Source: JANOBD01 sp031411495
Lineage (GTDB): Bacteria > Planctomycetota > Phycisphaerae > Tepidisphaerales > Tepidisphaeraceae
Assembly: GCA_031411495.1 (NCBI GenBank)
Contig: JANOBD010000212.1
Coordinates: forward strand, 3,512 to 67,511
Length of the DNA stretch: 64,000 nt
Direction: 5' to 3'
The translations under genes and the position numbers were made by a program. Shown in pieces: positions 32,262 to 42,048 of the stretch. Under the pieces are notes generated by a model, which saw only the letters and a program-made list of their open reading frames with translations, did not search any database and was not told the origin of the DNA. The stretch's first letter is position 1; each line of letters opens with the position of its first letter.

Positions 32262-35200
32262 ATGCATCCTCGCGCCCGTCTTGTGGACCGTCCGTCGCCG
32301 TATTCCGCTTCGCGACTTTTGTTGCGGCAGGCCACGAAGGGCGTTGTCACCTGCATTGATGCGCTGGAAGTTCGTCGGCTTCTGGCGGCATTCACCGTCG
32401 ACCCGATCGCACCGACCTCCGGCTCCAATTTCCACGCCATCTCCGATGCCGTCGCCGCGGCCGGGCTCACGAGCGAAACCGACGACACGATCGATGTCGT
32501 CGCCGGCGCGTTCCTTGAGAATGTCGTCATCAACACGCCGCTCTCGCTTCGTGGCGTAAAGGTCGGGCAAGACCCGCGGCCGGGTCACGGGGTGGATGAA
32601 ACGGTCGTTACCGGGCAGATCGCGATCACCGCGCCCGGCGTCACGGTCGACGGCTTCACGGTTCTCAACGGCGACGCCGGCGCCTCCGCGCCGACCGTCT
32701 CCGCCATCTATATCGCGGCCGCGGGCGCGGTCGTGAACAACAACATCGTCACCGGCTCGAGTGCGGGCGTCGGTCTGCTCAGCACGACCGACGCGACGAT
32801 GTCGCAGAACCTCGTCAGCGGCTTCGCAACCGGCCTGAAAATCGTCGGCGGCGGAACCGTTACGCTTTCCAACTCGCGCCTGACCGGAAATGCCGTCGGC
32901 GTGCGCGTCGAAGGGGCGAACCTCACCGCGACCCTGGCGCACAACTCGATCAGCGGCAACACGTCCGCCGGCATTGAAGTCGATCTCGCGACCCTCGCCG
33001 GCAGTTCCGCCGTCACGCTCGACGACAACGCGCTGGACAACCCCGGCGTCGCGCAGGTCCGCCTGCTCGGCGGAGAATCCGGCGACCTGGTCACGTTCAC
33101 CGCCAACGCCGTGACGCTCAACGGGGCGGCGACGTTCCTCGACACGGTTGCCGCTACGCCCGTCTCCGGCGTCAGCTCGACGACGTTCACCGTCATTCGC
33201 AGCACCAGCGAAGACACCCCGATCAACATCGATCTCTCGCTCGATGGCACGGCGCTCAACTCGACGGATCTCACCGGCACGCAGGGCGGCGTCAGCGTTG
33301 CCGGGAACGTGGTCACGTTCACCCCCGCGGCGAACTTCAACGGCGCGACGAGCTTTTCTTTCACGACCGCTGGCGGCGCAACCGGCACCGTCAATGTCGC
33401 GGTCAGTGCGGTCAATGATGTCCCGACCCTCAGCGGCGATGACGCCTTTACCGTAGCCGAGGGCGGCAACTACGTCCTGACCACCGACGATCTCTCCGCC
33501 AGCGACATCGACCTCCCCGCCCAGACGATCACCTTCAATGTCAGCACCGTCACGGGCGGACGGCTCGAACTGGTAAGCAACCTTGGCGTTGCGATCACCA
33601 GCTTCACTCAGGCGCAGCTCGCGGCCGGCAACGTTCGCTACGTGCATTCCGGCGATGAGTTGCCTTCCGAGTCGATCGCTTTCACGGCCACCGACGGGAT
33701 TGATTCGACGTCGTCGCAATCGATCGCGATCACGGTCACGCCGGTAAACGACCCGCCAATCGTTACCACCAACGCGTCGCTCACGCTCGTAGAGAATGGG
33801 ACGAGCCCGATCACCGCGGCGCTGCTGCAGGCGACCGATGCCGACAACACCGCGGCGCAACTGGTCTACACCGTGACGTCGCTGCCCACGCACGGCGTCT
33901 TGAAGTTGAACGGATCCACGCTCGCGCTCAACGGCACCTTCACGCAGGCCGACGTAAACGCCGGCGTCGTCGCGTATGTCAACGACGGCGGCGAGGCGAC
34001 GGCCGATTCGTTCCAGTTCACGCTCGGCGACGGCACCGCAACGCTGCCCGCGCAGAACTTCGCCATCACCGTCACGCCCGTGAACGATGCGCCGACCGCC
34101 AGCAACTCGAGCATCGGAACCAACGAAGACACGCCGGCAAGCGGCACGCTGGTCGGCAATGACGTCGACAGCGCGAGCCTGGTGTACGCGATCGTCGATC
34201 AGCCGCTGCACGGCAGCGTGACGATCACCGATACGGCCACCGGCGCGTTCACGTTCACGCCGGATGGCAACTGGCACGGCTCGACGAGCTTCACCTTTTC
34301 GATCAGCGATGGCAGCGCGACTTCAAACACCGCGACCGTGTCGGTCACGGTAAACGCAGTCAACGACGCGCCGGCCGCGAACTCGATTCCGCCGGTCAGT
34401 GTCGATGAAGGGCAGACGACCACGGTCGCGCTGAATGATTTCTTTAGCGACGTCGACGAGTCCGATGTTCCGCCGGATGTGCTCACTTACTCGCTCAGCG
34501 GCGCGCCGTCATTCGTCTCGGTCAACCCGACAACCGGCGTCGTCACCATCTCACCGGGCGCGCTCGATTCGGGCACGTACTCCTTCACCGCGATCGCCAC
34601 CGATGCGTCGAATGCCACCGCATCGACGGGGATCTCGCTGACCGTCGTCAATGTCGTCAACAACCCGCCGGTGATCGGCAATCTGCCCGGCTCGGTCACG
34701 ATCGCCGAAAACGCGGTCGTCCCCGTCTTCGACGTCGACGCGACCGATCCCGACGCCGGCCAGTCCGTCACGTATGCGATTTTGAGCGGCAATGGGTCGG
34801 GACTCTTCACGATCGACGCCAACACCGGCGTGATTTCGCTCACCGGTCCGCTCGATGCGGAAACGGCGACGCAGTACTCGCTGGTGATCCGCGTCACCGA
34901 CAACGGTTCGCCCGCCGTCGAACATACCGACGGCACGCTCGTTGTGAACGTCTCCGACGTGAATGATGTCGCGACGTCGGTCACGCTCAGCGGGCCATCG
35001 TCGACAAGCGAAGGCAGCGCGGTGCTCTTCACCGCAACCGCGACCGATGGCGACGTCGGTGCCGTGGTCAGCTACAAGTGGTTTGTTGATAATGCCGAGC
35101 AGTCCGGGCAGACCGCTTCGACTTTCTCGATCACGTTCACCGATCAGGGTTCGCACGTGGTTCGCGTCGAAGCGTCCGACCGCGGCGCAATCGCCGCGAC

Positions 35201-37967
35201 GGACTCCAAGTCGATTACCGTCAGCGATGTCGCGCCGAACGTGAGCCTGTCGACGTCGGTCTCTTCTGTGGACGAAGCGGCAAACTTCTCGCTGATCATC
35301 GGCCCGATCACCGACCCGGGCGCCGGCGACGTCGCGTCCATCGGCCAGGTCGCCGTGTGGTGGCACGACGGTACCTTTACGCTGATCAACGACTCGTCGA
35401 ATCCGGACCTGCTCGCCACGATCCGCGCCGGCGGCACGGTCAGCGTTTCGCACGCATTCTCAGACGGGCAGAATGTCGCGCGCGACATCACCGTCTCCGT
35501 CTACGATGCACTTCACACCTACATCAACAACACGTCGATTCTCGTGAACAATGTCGCGCCGACCGGCAGCTTTGCGACCATCACGCCTTCGGTGGGCGCA
35601 GGCTCATCGGCGTTCGTGAACTGGTTCTCGCAGACCGACGTCTCGCTCGAAGACCGCAACGCAGGGCTTCGCTACACGTACGTTCTCGACGTCAACGTCC
35701 CCGGCGGCGACGGCATCTACAACGCCGGCGACATCCTCATCGCCGGCGATGGCACCTACGCCGGGTCCTCGTCGCTCTCGACACTGCAGATCCCCGGCAC
35801 GCTCCTCGCCACGGCCGGCAACTACAGCGTGCTGGGCATGCTGATCGACAAAGACGGTTCGCCGATCCTCACCCGGCGGACCTTTGTCGACGTCACCGCG
35901 AGCACGCTGCAAGTCATCTCGCTCGGCGGCGATCACAGCGGCTTTACCGTCGTCTTCAATCGCGAGATCGACCTCTCGGTTCTCAACCTCTACGACGGAA
36001 CCGATGTCGCAAATGATACGGCCGATGTCGTGCTGACCCGCTCGACCGGCCAGTCGATCCGCGGCTCACTGGTAATCAATGCCGCCCGCAACGGGTTCGA
36101 TTTCCTGGTCACCGGCGGCATCCTTTCGCAGGGCACGTATACGGTCCGCATGAACAGCGGCCCGAACGCCTTCAAGGATCTGCTGGGCAGCGCGCTCGAC
36201 GGCGATTCCAACGGGCTCGCCGGCGGCACCTATATCTCGACATTCGGCGTCAACGCGCCGCCCGGGCCGGTTCTCAGCACGCCGGATTTCTCTCGCGGCC
36301 CTGGCCAGCCGATCGACATCATCCCCGGCAACACCTCCAGTGACCTGCCGATCTCCATGAACGCGCCGATTGCGATTTCGAGCATCAACTTCCAGTTGCG
36401 CTTCGATTCGTCGCTGATGGACGTTTCCTCGGTCGTTCTGGGCTCGGGCATGCCTGCGGGTTGGTCGGTGGATTACACCATCGTCACCAATGCGGTGAAC
36501 ATCTCGCTCATCAAGACCTCCAGCGGCGCGCTCGATATCCCTGCCGGCTCGCGCGAAATCGTCCGGCTCATCGCTTCGGTGCCGAACAATCCGGCGATCT
36601 ACGGCAAATGCCACGTCCTGTCGTTCGCGACGATCGTCGTAAACGGCAACGCATCCATCGAGGGAACGGCCGACCGCTCGGTGCACAAGGTCGCCTTCCT
36701 TGGCGATGCCAACCGCGACGGCACGATCAATGTCGGTGACGCGGCGCTGATCCAGACGGTCGTGCTCGGCAGCGTGACCGGGTTTGATGCCTATCCGCTG
36801 GTCGATCCGGTGATCATCGTCGATTCCAGCCGCAACAGTGCCGTCGACTCGCAGGATGCGACCAACGCGGCGCTCTCGGGATTCACCGGTTCGCGGCCTG
36901 CGGATGTTCCGGCCTTTACGCCGGTGACCGTGCCGACCACCATCGGCGCCGACCCGACGTATCAGTTGCCGACGCAACTCGTCACCGCGCAGGGCGGCCA
37001 CATCAACGTGCCGCTCAACATCGCTGATGACGCGCGCGGTATCCAGGCGGGACAACTGCGGATTGCCTACGACACGGACCGACTGGACCTCAGTTCCGTC
37101 AACATCGTCGCGGGTGCGCTGCTCGCATCCGGCTGGCAGGTGGTGACCAACGTCAACGACGCCCAGGGCTGGGTGGAAATCGGGTTCTACAGCGGCAACG
37201 CGATCGCCGGCGCGAGCGCCGTGACGGGCACGTTGATCAACATCGGCTTTGATGTGTCACCGCTCGCGAGCGATGGCCTGGTCCCGCTGACGATCTCATC
37301 GCCGCAGAACACGCCGGTCTCGCCGACAATCCTCTACAGCCGCCAGGGCGCGATTCTGGCGACGACGGCGGTCAGCGGCTCACTGTTGATCGACGGCTTC
37401 GCCCCGAGCGTTGCGCAGGCGAGCTTCGCGTATGCGGGTACGGCGCAGTCGTACACCGTCCAGTTCTCCGAAGACGTGGGCGCGAGTATTTCGGCAAGCG
37501 ACTTTGAGTTACTGAACCTCACGACCAACACGCTCGTGCCACTGACGCTTTCGAGCATCAGCCCCGATGGCAGGACGGTCACGCTGGCGTTCGCCAACAC
37601 CGGCGGAATCACCGACGCGATCCTGAAAGATGGCGATTACCGGCTTCGCGTTCGGGCCGGCCAGGTGAGCGACCTCGCCGGGCGGGTGAACGCCGCCGAC
37701 ATCGACTCCACCTTCTTCTTCATGAACTCGGACCTGAATCACGATCGTGCCGTGAACTTTGACGACCTGCTGGTGCTGGCTCAGAACTATGGCCTCACGA
37801 GCGGAGTCACGTTCGCCCAAGGCGACGTGAATTACGATGGCCAGGTGAACTTCGACGATCTCCTTTCGCTCGCCCAGCGGTACGGGACGTCGCTGGTCAG
37901 GGCGGTCCCCGCGACGACAAAAGCGCTCACGAAGAAGACGCGGTGGTCCGATACCGTGATCAACTGA
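32262..37967 (+). CDS. Giant surface protein: beta-helix, cadherin-like repeats, cohesin-like and dockerin-like modules
   Basis: 1901 residues; ATG 32262 follows GGGAG at 5 nt and is preferred over GTG 32250. The N-terminus has a LEPR-XLL variant (DALEVRRLLAAF, about 33-44). Modules in rough order: right-handed beta-helix (60-290); tandem cadherin/VCBS-like repeats with NDVP, NDPP and NDAP linkers (300-900); PKD/Ig-like domains (900-1180); Ig-like (1190-1330); cohesin-like (1350-1475); dockerin-like GDANRDGTINVGDAALIQ (1480-1545); second cohesin-like (1565-1690); SbsA-Ig-like (1705-1820); terminal dockerin-like pair with AVNFDDLLVLAQNYG and QVNFDDLLSLAQRYG (1823-1876). Likely a secreted adhesin or scaffold. 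Module borders are estimates by eye. Confidence 0.8.
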   Translation: MHPRARLVDRPSPYSASRLLLRQATKGVVTCIDALEVRRLLAAFTVDPIAPTSGSNFHAISDAVAAAGLTSETDDTIDVVAGAFLENVVINTPLSLRGVKVGQDPRPGHGVDETVVTGQIAITAPGVTVDGFTVLNGDAGASAPTVSAIYIAAAGAVVNNNIVTGSSAGVGLLSTTDATMSQNLVSGFATGLKIVGGGTVTLSNSRLTGNAVGVRVEGANLTATLAHNSISGNTSAGIEVDLATLAGSSAVTLDDNALDNPGVAQVRLLGGESGDLVTFTANAVTLNGAATFLDTVAATPVSGVSSTTFTVIRSTSEDTPINIDLSLDGTALNSTDLTGTQGGVSVAGNVVTFTPAANFNGATSFSFTTAGGATGTVNVAVSAVNDVPTLSGDDAFTVAEGGNYVLTTDDLSASDIDLPAQTITFNVSTVTGGRLELVSNLGVAITSFTQAQLAAGNVRYVHSGDELPSESIAFTATDGIDSTSSQSIAITVTPVNDPPIVTTNASLTLVENGTSPITAALLQATDADNTAAQLVYTVTSLPTHGVLKLNGSTLALNGTFTQADVNAGVVAYVNDGGEATADSFQFTLGDGTATLPAQNFAITVTPVNDAPTASNSSIGTNEDTPASGTLVGNDVDSASLVYAIVDQPLHGSVTITDTATGAFTFTPDGNWHGSTSFTFSISDGSATSNTATVSVTVNAVNDAPAANSIPPVSVDEGQTTTVALNDFFSDVDESDVPPDVLTYSLSGAPSFVSVNPTTGVVTISPGALDSGTYSFTAIATDASNATASTGISLTVVNVVNNPPVIGNLPGSVTIAENAVVPVFDVDATDPDAGQSVTYAILSGNGSGLFTIDANTGVISLTGPLDAETATQYSLVIRVTDNGSPAVEHTDGTLVVNVSDVNDVATSVTLSGPSSTSEGSAVLFTATATDGDVGAVVSYKWFVDNAEQSGQTASTFSITFTDQGSHVVRVEASDRGAIAATDSKSITVSDVAPNVSLSTSVSSVDEAANFSLIIGPITDPGAGDVASIGQVAVWWHDGTFTLINDSSNPDLLATIRAGGTVSVSHAFSDGQNVARDITVSVYDALHTYINNTSILVNNVAPTGSFATITPSVGAGSSAFVNWFSQTDVSLEDRNAGLRYTYVLDVNVPGGDGIYNAGDILIAGDGTYAGSSSLSTLQIPGTLLATAGNYSVLGMLIDKDGSPILTRRTFVDVTASTLQVISLGGDHSGFTVVFNREIDLSVLNLYDGTDVANDTADVVLTRSTGQSIRGSLVINAARNGFDFLVTGGILSQGTYTVRMNSGPNAFKDLLGSALDGDSNGLAGGTYISTFGVNAPPGPVLSTPDFSRGPGQPIDIIPGNTSSDLPISMNAPIAISSINFQLRFDSSLMDVSSVVLGSGMPAGWSVDYTIVTNAVNISLIKTSSGALDIPAGSREIVRLIASVPNNPAIYGKCHVLSFATIVVNGNASIEGTADRSVHKVAFLGDANRDGTINVGDAALIQTVVLGSVTGFDAYPLVDPVIIVDSSRNSAVDSQDATNAALSGFTGSRPADVPAFTPVTVPTTIGADPTYQLPTQLVTAQGGHINVPLNIADDARGIQAGQLRIAYDTDRLDLSSVNIVAGALLASGWQVVTNVNDAQGWVEIGFYSGNAIAGASAVTGTLINIGFDVSPLASDGLVPLTISSPQNTPVSPTILYSRQGAILATTAVSGSLLIDGFAPSVAQASFAYAGTAQSYTVQFSEDVGASISASDFELLNLTTNTLVPLTLSSISPDGRTVTLAFANTGGITDAILKDGDYRLRVRAGQVSDLAGRVNAADIDSTFFFMNSDLNHDRAVNFDDLLVLAQNYGLTSGVTFAQGDVNYDGQVNFDDLLSLAQRYGTSLVRAVPATTKALTKKTRWSDTVIN

Positions 37968-38074
37968 TCGCGGCGCGTCCACCTCAAAGCGCCGACACAT
38001 CGCCGGTGCCGGCCGATAACTGCGCTTAAAACGCTCCGCCTTTGCGGAATTGAGAGATTCGGCCAGTTATCTGG

Positions 38075-40279
38075 GTGATTCGCTTTAGCAGTGGTGCGGT
38101 TACGTCGACGACACGATGGAAAGGTGTTCATCGCATCGTGGCACAATCCGCCGGCCCATCTTCCGCTCCGGCGCTCCAGCAACCGCGTCCGTCGGAATCG
38201 ACAGACGCGGAGCTCGAGAGCGTCTCGGCCGCACCCTCTGGCGACTGGACGCGGCAGATCCACCGCGCCCTTCGCGGCCGCTATCGCATCACCTTCGTCG
38301 TCACGCTGCTGCTGAGCGTCGTCGGCTTTTCGCTCGGCTGGGAATGGTCGGGCCTGCTCTATCGCAGCGAAGGGATGATCCGCATCGCATCCGCGCTCCC
38401 GCCGGTGCTGAAGCAGACCGATCAAAATCAGCCGATCCCGATGTTTGATTCGTTCATCCAGGCGCAGCAGGAGCTGATGACCAGCCGTGCGGTGCTCGAA
38501 GCTGCAACGCTCGATCCGCTCTGGTCGGCGAAAAGGCTAGGCGGGCAGAAACTCGCCGTCGAAGAACTCGCCGCCGGCCTGAAGGTGGATGCCCGCAACC
38601 GCAGCGAAAACATCCGGATCAGCTTCACCGATCCGCAGCCCGAAGTCGCGGTTGCGGCGGTTCGCTCGACGATCAATGCTTATCAGAGCGCCTACCTCCG
38701 TGATTATGCCGAGCGCGAACAGCGCCGGCTGAAACTGCTGGAAGACTATCGGGCTACCCTTAAAGCGCAGCTCGATGCCGCCAGCATCGACCCGAACTCT
38801 CCGCAGCCGATTCAGCCCGCAGTCGGCCCACAGCGCGTGCCGACGACGCGCCCCACGCTGCGGGCTCCGCAAAAGCCGTTGGCCACCGTGCTCGCGCAGA
38901 CCGATGCCGACCTCAAGCGACTTTTGTCTGAACACGAACGACTCGCCGACGAGATCGATCGAGATCGAATCAACTACGGCCTCGCGCATCCTTCGATGCA
39001 GCGGCTGGAAAAAGATCTCGAACTGAGCGCGCGGCGGATCGATCGCTACGTGGACGACTACTACGCGCTGCAGTTGGCGCGATACCAGGAGCAGGTGCGC
39101 GCCCTCGAAGCGCAGGAGGCCGGTGAAGAGACGCCGGTCGTCCTCGCGCCGCCACCACCGCCGCCGGCATCGCCGGTGATCACGCAACTTCGAGCGCAGA
39201 TCGATGATGTGAACCAGCGAATCGACATCCTCAAGACCGAAGCGGCGATGCCGAAGCGGTTTGAAGTGGTGAAGACCGGCGAGTTCCCCGTCGTCGTTCC
39301 CGATCGACGCATCAAGACGGCGGCGGTCGGCGCCGCTGGCAGCGCCGGCCTCGCGCTGGGCGCGATGGTGCTTGCCGGCCTGTTGCGCCGGCAATACAAT
39401 TTCTGCGCCGACGTGGTGGACGACCTGGCCAGCTGGACGCCGTATGTCGCCGCGATTCCAGAGCTGTCGAGCTCTGACTTGCGTTACGAGGCCGATGCGG
39501 TGCAGTGCATCCATCACCTCAGGCAAGCGCTCGACGCGCATTCGCGGGCGTATATGGTCTCCAGCGCGAGCGGGGGATGCGGCCAGAGCAGCGTAACCAT
39601 GTCGCTGGCCCTATCGTTCGCCGCTGCCGGCACACGAACGCTGCTGATTGATGCCGACACCGGCGCGCGCGGCATGACGACCGCGCTGAAGATGGAGAAC
39701 GAAGTCGGCCTCGCCGATGTACTGAGCGGCTGCGAGCCCGAGTTCTGCATCAAGACCAATCGCCACGGTCTCAACATCCTGCCGGCCGGGCTGCAGATCG
39801 ATCAGGCGGGTCTCGCGTTTACTCAGGCCCAGATCGCACACCTCCTCGAGCGCCTGCGCCAGAAGTTCGATGTCATTCTCATCGACGCGGCGCCGATGCT
39901 TTCCAGCGCCGAGCCGGGAGTGATCGCGCGGAATGTCGACGGCGTGCTCCTGACAATGGCCAAAGGACAGAATCGACGAATGATCGCCCGCGCGCTCCGC
40001 GAGACGCAGCACGCTCGCGCGATCATCATCGGCGCCGTGTTTAACCGCGTGTCGACGGCCGACTTCGATCAATCGATCCCCCAGCGGCCGCACCTCGCGA
40101 ACGTCGGGGCTTCAAACTACGCGGTTCCGCCAGAGCTTCTTGCGATGGGACCGCTCGTGAAGGCGATGGCCATCGCGGTCCGCGCGCCGCTGGACCTGCG
40201 CCGCTTTGTCGATACGAAAATGATCAGCGATTCGCGCTTCGATGTCGCCCAGCAGGCGGCGGAGTCGATCGCCGCGTAA
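38075..40279 (+). CDS. Wzc-like chain-length regulator fused to BY-kinase-type domain (P-loop altered)
   Basis: 734 residues from GTG 38075; GTG 38138 is an alternative and neither has a good ribosome binding site. Layout: cytoplasmic N-terminus, transmembrane helix about 72-92, periplasmic Wzz-like part with long coiled coil (200-345), second transmembrane helix about 418-440, then a bacterial tyrosine-kinase-like ATPase domain (455-690). Walker A' (TLLIDAD) and Walker B (VILIDAAP) are present, but the P-loop reads SASGGCGQSSVT, with Gln where the essential Lys stands, and no C-terminal tyrosine cluster exists. These proteins control polysaccharide chain length and export. First gene of the plus exopolysaccharide unit. 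Confidence 0.88.
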   Translation: MIRFSSGAVTSTTRWKGVHRIVAQSAGPSSAPALQQPRPSESTDAELESVSAAPSGDWTRQIHRALRGRYRITFVVTLLLSVVGFSLGWEWSGLLYRSEGMIRIASALPPVLKQTDQNQPIPMFDSFIQAQQELMTSRAVLEAATLDPLWSAKRLGGQKLAVEELAAGLKVDARNRSENIRISFTDPQPEVAVAAVRSTINAYQSAYLRDYAEREQRRLKLLEDYRATLKAQLDAASIDPNSPQPIQPAVGPQRVPTTRPTLRAPQKPLATVLAQTDADLKRLLSEHERLADEIDRDRINYGLAHPSMQRLEKDLELSARRIDRYVDDYYALQLARYQEQVRALEAQEAGEETPVVLAPPPPPPASPVITQLRAQIDDVNQRIDILKTEAAMPKRFEVVKTGEFPVVVPDRRIKTAAVGAAGSAGLALGAMVLAGLLRRQYNFCADVVDDLASWTPYVAAIPELSSSDLRYEADAVQCIHHLRQALDAHSRAYMVSSASGGCGQSSVTMSLALSFAAAGTRTLLIDADTGARGMTTALKMENEVGLADVLSGCEPEFCIKTNRHGLNILPAGLQIDQAGLAFTQAQIAHLLERLRQKFDVILIDAAPMLSSAEPGVIARNVDGVLLTMAKGQNRRMIARALRETQHARAIIIGAVFNRVSTADFDQSIPQRPHLANVGASNYAVPPELLAMGPLVKAMAIAVRAPLDLRRFVDTKMISDSRFDVAQQAAESIAA

Positions 40280-40303
40280 GGGATTCGAGCACGAGGGCAA
40301 GAA

Positions 40304-41518
40304 ATGCAGTGGAGAGGATCGATACACGAGCTTGCAGCACCGGCCGCACTACACGGCCGCGATCTTCTCTGCTTCAGCCACGATTGGTCTGGCGATCCGC
40401 TTTCCAAGACGCACCTGATGCGACTGCTCTCCAAGCGAAACCGCGTGCTGTGGGTGAACTCCATCGGCTACCGAACGCCCACGCGCAGCCGCGCAGATGT
40501 GGGCCGCGTGTTCAGAAAGCTCGCCGCCGCCGCCCGTCCGATCGAAGAGGTCGAGCCGAACCTCTTCGTGCTCAACCCGCTGGCCGTCCCCGCGTATTCA
40601 TCAAACGCCATCCAGGATTTCAACCGCACCGTGCTCGGCCAGCAGGTACGAACCGCGATGCAGCGGCTCGGCTTCGAGAAGCCGATCAACTGGGTGTTCA
40701 ACCCGACGGCATCCATCCTCGCCGGCGAACTGGATGAGGACGCGATCGTCTACTACTGCGTCGACGAGTACGGCGGCCTGCGCGGTGTGAACGCCGGGTT
40801 CATCGAGCAGAGCGAACGCCGATTGCTCGAACTGGCCGACCTCGTCGTCGTTTCCTCCCAACGCCTGTACGAAACCAAGTCGCTCGCCAACCCGACGACC
40901 CGCCTGGTCCGCCACGGCGTCGACTTCGAGCACTTCAGGACCGCGCTCAGCACCGACACGATCGTGCCGGACGATGTGAAACACCTGCCCGGCCCGGTGC
41001 TCGGTTATTTCGGTTTGATCTCGAGCGACTGGGTCGATGTCGATCTGCTGATCCATGTCGCGCGTTCGATGCCCGAGGCGTCGCTCGTATTGATCGGGCG
41101 GTCGACAATCGACCTCGCGCCGCTCCGCGCGATGCGGAATGTTCACATCCTCGGCCATCGCCGGTACGGCTCGCTGCCGGCGTACTGCAAGGGGTTCGAT
41201 GCCGCGCTGATCCCGTTTCCCATCAGTACCGCCACGCTCAACTCCAATCCGCTCAAGGCGCGCGAATACCTCGCCGCGGGCTTGCCAGTGATTTCGACGG
41301 CCATTCCCGAAGTCGAATCGCTCGGCAGTTGCCGCATCGGCGACGATCGTGATCAGTTCGTCGCGCAGGTTCGCGCCGCGCTGCGCGATCCCGGCCCGAC
41401 GATGTGGCGCAGCGAGTCGATGCGATCAGAAAGCTGGGCCAGCCGACTTGCCGAGGTCGAGTCCGCGCTCCTTTCACGGCTTCGCCAAAGGGCAAATGCA
41501 AAAAGGCAGGCGGCGTGA
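40304..41518 (+). CDS. Glycosyltransferase, GT4-like (TuaH-type)
   Basis: 404 residues; GAGGGC precedes ATG 40304. GT-B fold enzyme: N-terminal half with DLLCFSHDWSGDPLSKTHLMRLLSKRNRVLWVNSIGYRTP, which is characteristic of TuaH-like transferases in exopolysaccharide loci, and C-terminal nucleotide-sugar site with LGYFGLISSDWVDVDLL and IPFPISTATLNSNPLKAREYLAAGLPVISTAIPEV. It probably adds one sugar to the lipid-linked repeat unit at the cytoplasmic face of the membrane. It starts 24 nt after the Wzc-like gene and overlaps the acetyltransferase gene by four bases. Confidence 0.9.
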   Translation: MQWRGSIHELAAPAALHGRDLLCFSHDWSGDPLSKTHLMRLLSKRNRVLWVNSIGYRTPTRSRADVGRVFRKLAAAARPIEEVEPNLFVLNPLAVPAYSSNAIQDFNRTVLGQQVRTAMQRLGFEKPINWVFNPTASILAGELDEDAIVYYCVDEYGGLRGVNAGFIEQSERRLLELADLVVVSSQRLYETKSLANPTTRLVRHGVDFEHFRTALSTDTIVPDDVKHLPGPVLGYFGLISSDWVDVDLLIHVARSMPEASLVLIGRSTIDLAPLRAMRNVHILGHRRYGSLPAYCKGFDAALIPFPISTATLNSNPLKAREYLAAGLPVISTAIPEVESLGSCRIGDDRDQFVAQVRAALRDPGPTMWRSESMRSESWASRLAEVESALLSRLRQRANAKRQAA

Positions 41519-42048
41519 GCCTCTTCGGCACCATCCTCTGCGACATCCGCGCCAAAGCACGCTGGTGTTACGGCGATGAGTCGCGCCGTTCGGTGCTGAA
41601 GGCCGGCCTCACCGACGGCACGCCGGCGATGATCCTTTACCGCGCGATGCAGTGGTCGCAGCGCAACAACCTCCGGCCGCTCGCGATGATCTTCAACAAG
41701 CTGAACGCGATCTGCTGCGGCTGCGTCATCGGCCGCGGCGCGGATTTCGGCGCCGAGTTTGTCCTCATCCATTCCAACGGAACGGTCATCAATTCGTCCG
41801 TCCGCGGCGGTTCGGGAATCCACCTGGAACACCAGGTGACGATCGGCGCCGACCGCGGCCAATCGCCGGCGCTCGGGAGCGACATCTTTATCGGCGCTGG
41901 AGCGAAAGTCATCGGGAATGTTCATATCGGCGACCACGTACGCATCGGCGCGAACGCGGTGGTTGTCGACGACGTGCCCGACCATCACACGGCTGTCGGC
42001 GTGCCCGCCCGGTGCATCGCACACGCTACCGATCGGCGGGCGGCATGA
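41515..42048 (+). CDS. Serine O-acetyltransferase-like hexapeptide acetyltransferase
   Basis: 177 residues from GTG 41515 within the GTGA overlap. Left-handed beta-helix hexapeptide repeats are seen from about residue 70 (CGCVIGRGADFGAEFVLIHSNGTVINSSV) to 165 (IFIGAGAKVIGNVHIGDHVRIGANAVVVDDVPD), ending in the usual GVPARCI. The sequence resembles CysE-type serine acetyltransferases, but in this setting it more likely O-acetylates the polysaccharide or an amino-acid decoration. It is coupled to genes on both sides (GTGA upstream, ATGA downstream). Confidence 0.85.
   Translation: MSLFGTILCDIRAKARWCYGDESRRSVLKAGLTDGTPAMILYRAMQWSQRNNLRPLAMIFNKLNAICCGCVIGRGADFGAEFVLIHSNGTVINSSVRGGSGIHLEHQVTIGADRGQSPALGSDIFIGAGAKVIGNVHIGDHVRIGANAVVVDDVPDHHTAVGVPARCIAHATDRRAA

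Noticed and set aside
32082..34277. A 731-codon minus-strand frame opposite the giant surface gene
   Set aside because: Low-complexity Arg/Asp/Gly/Val composition typical of antisense frames of repetitive cadherin-like DNA.
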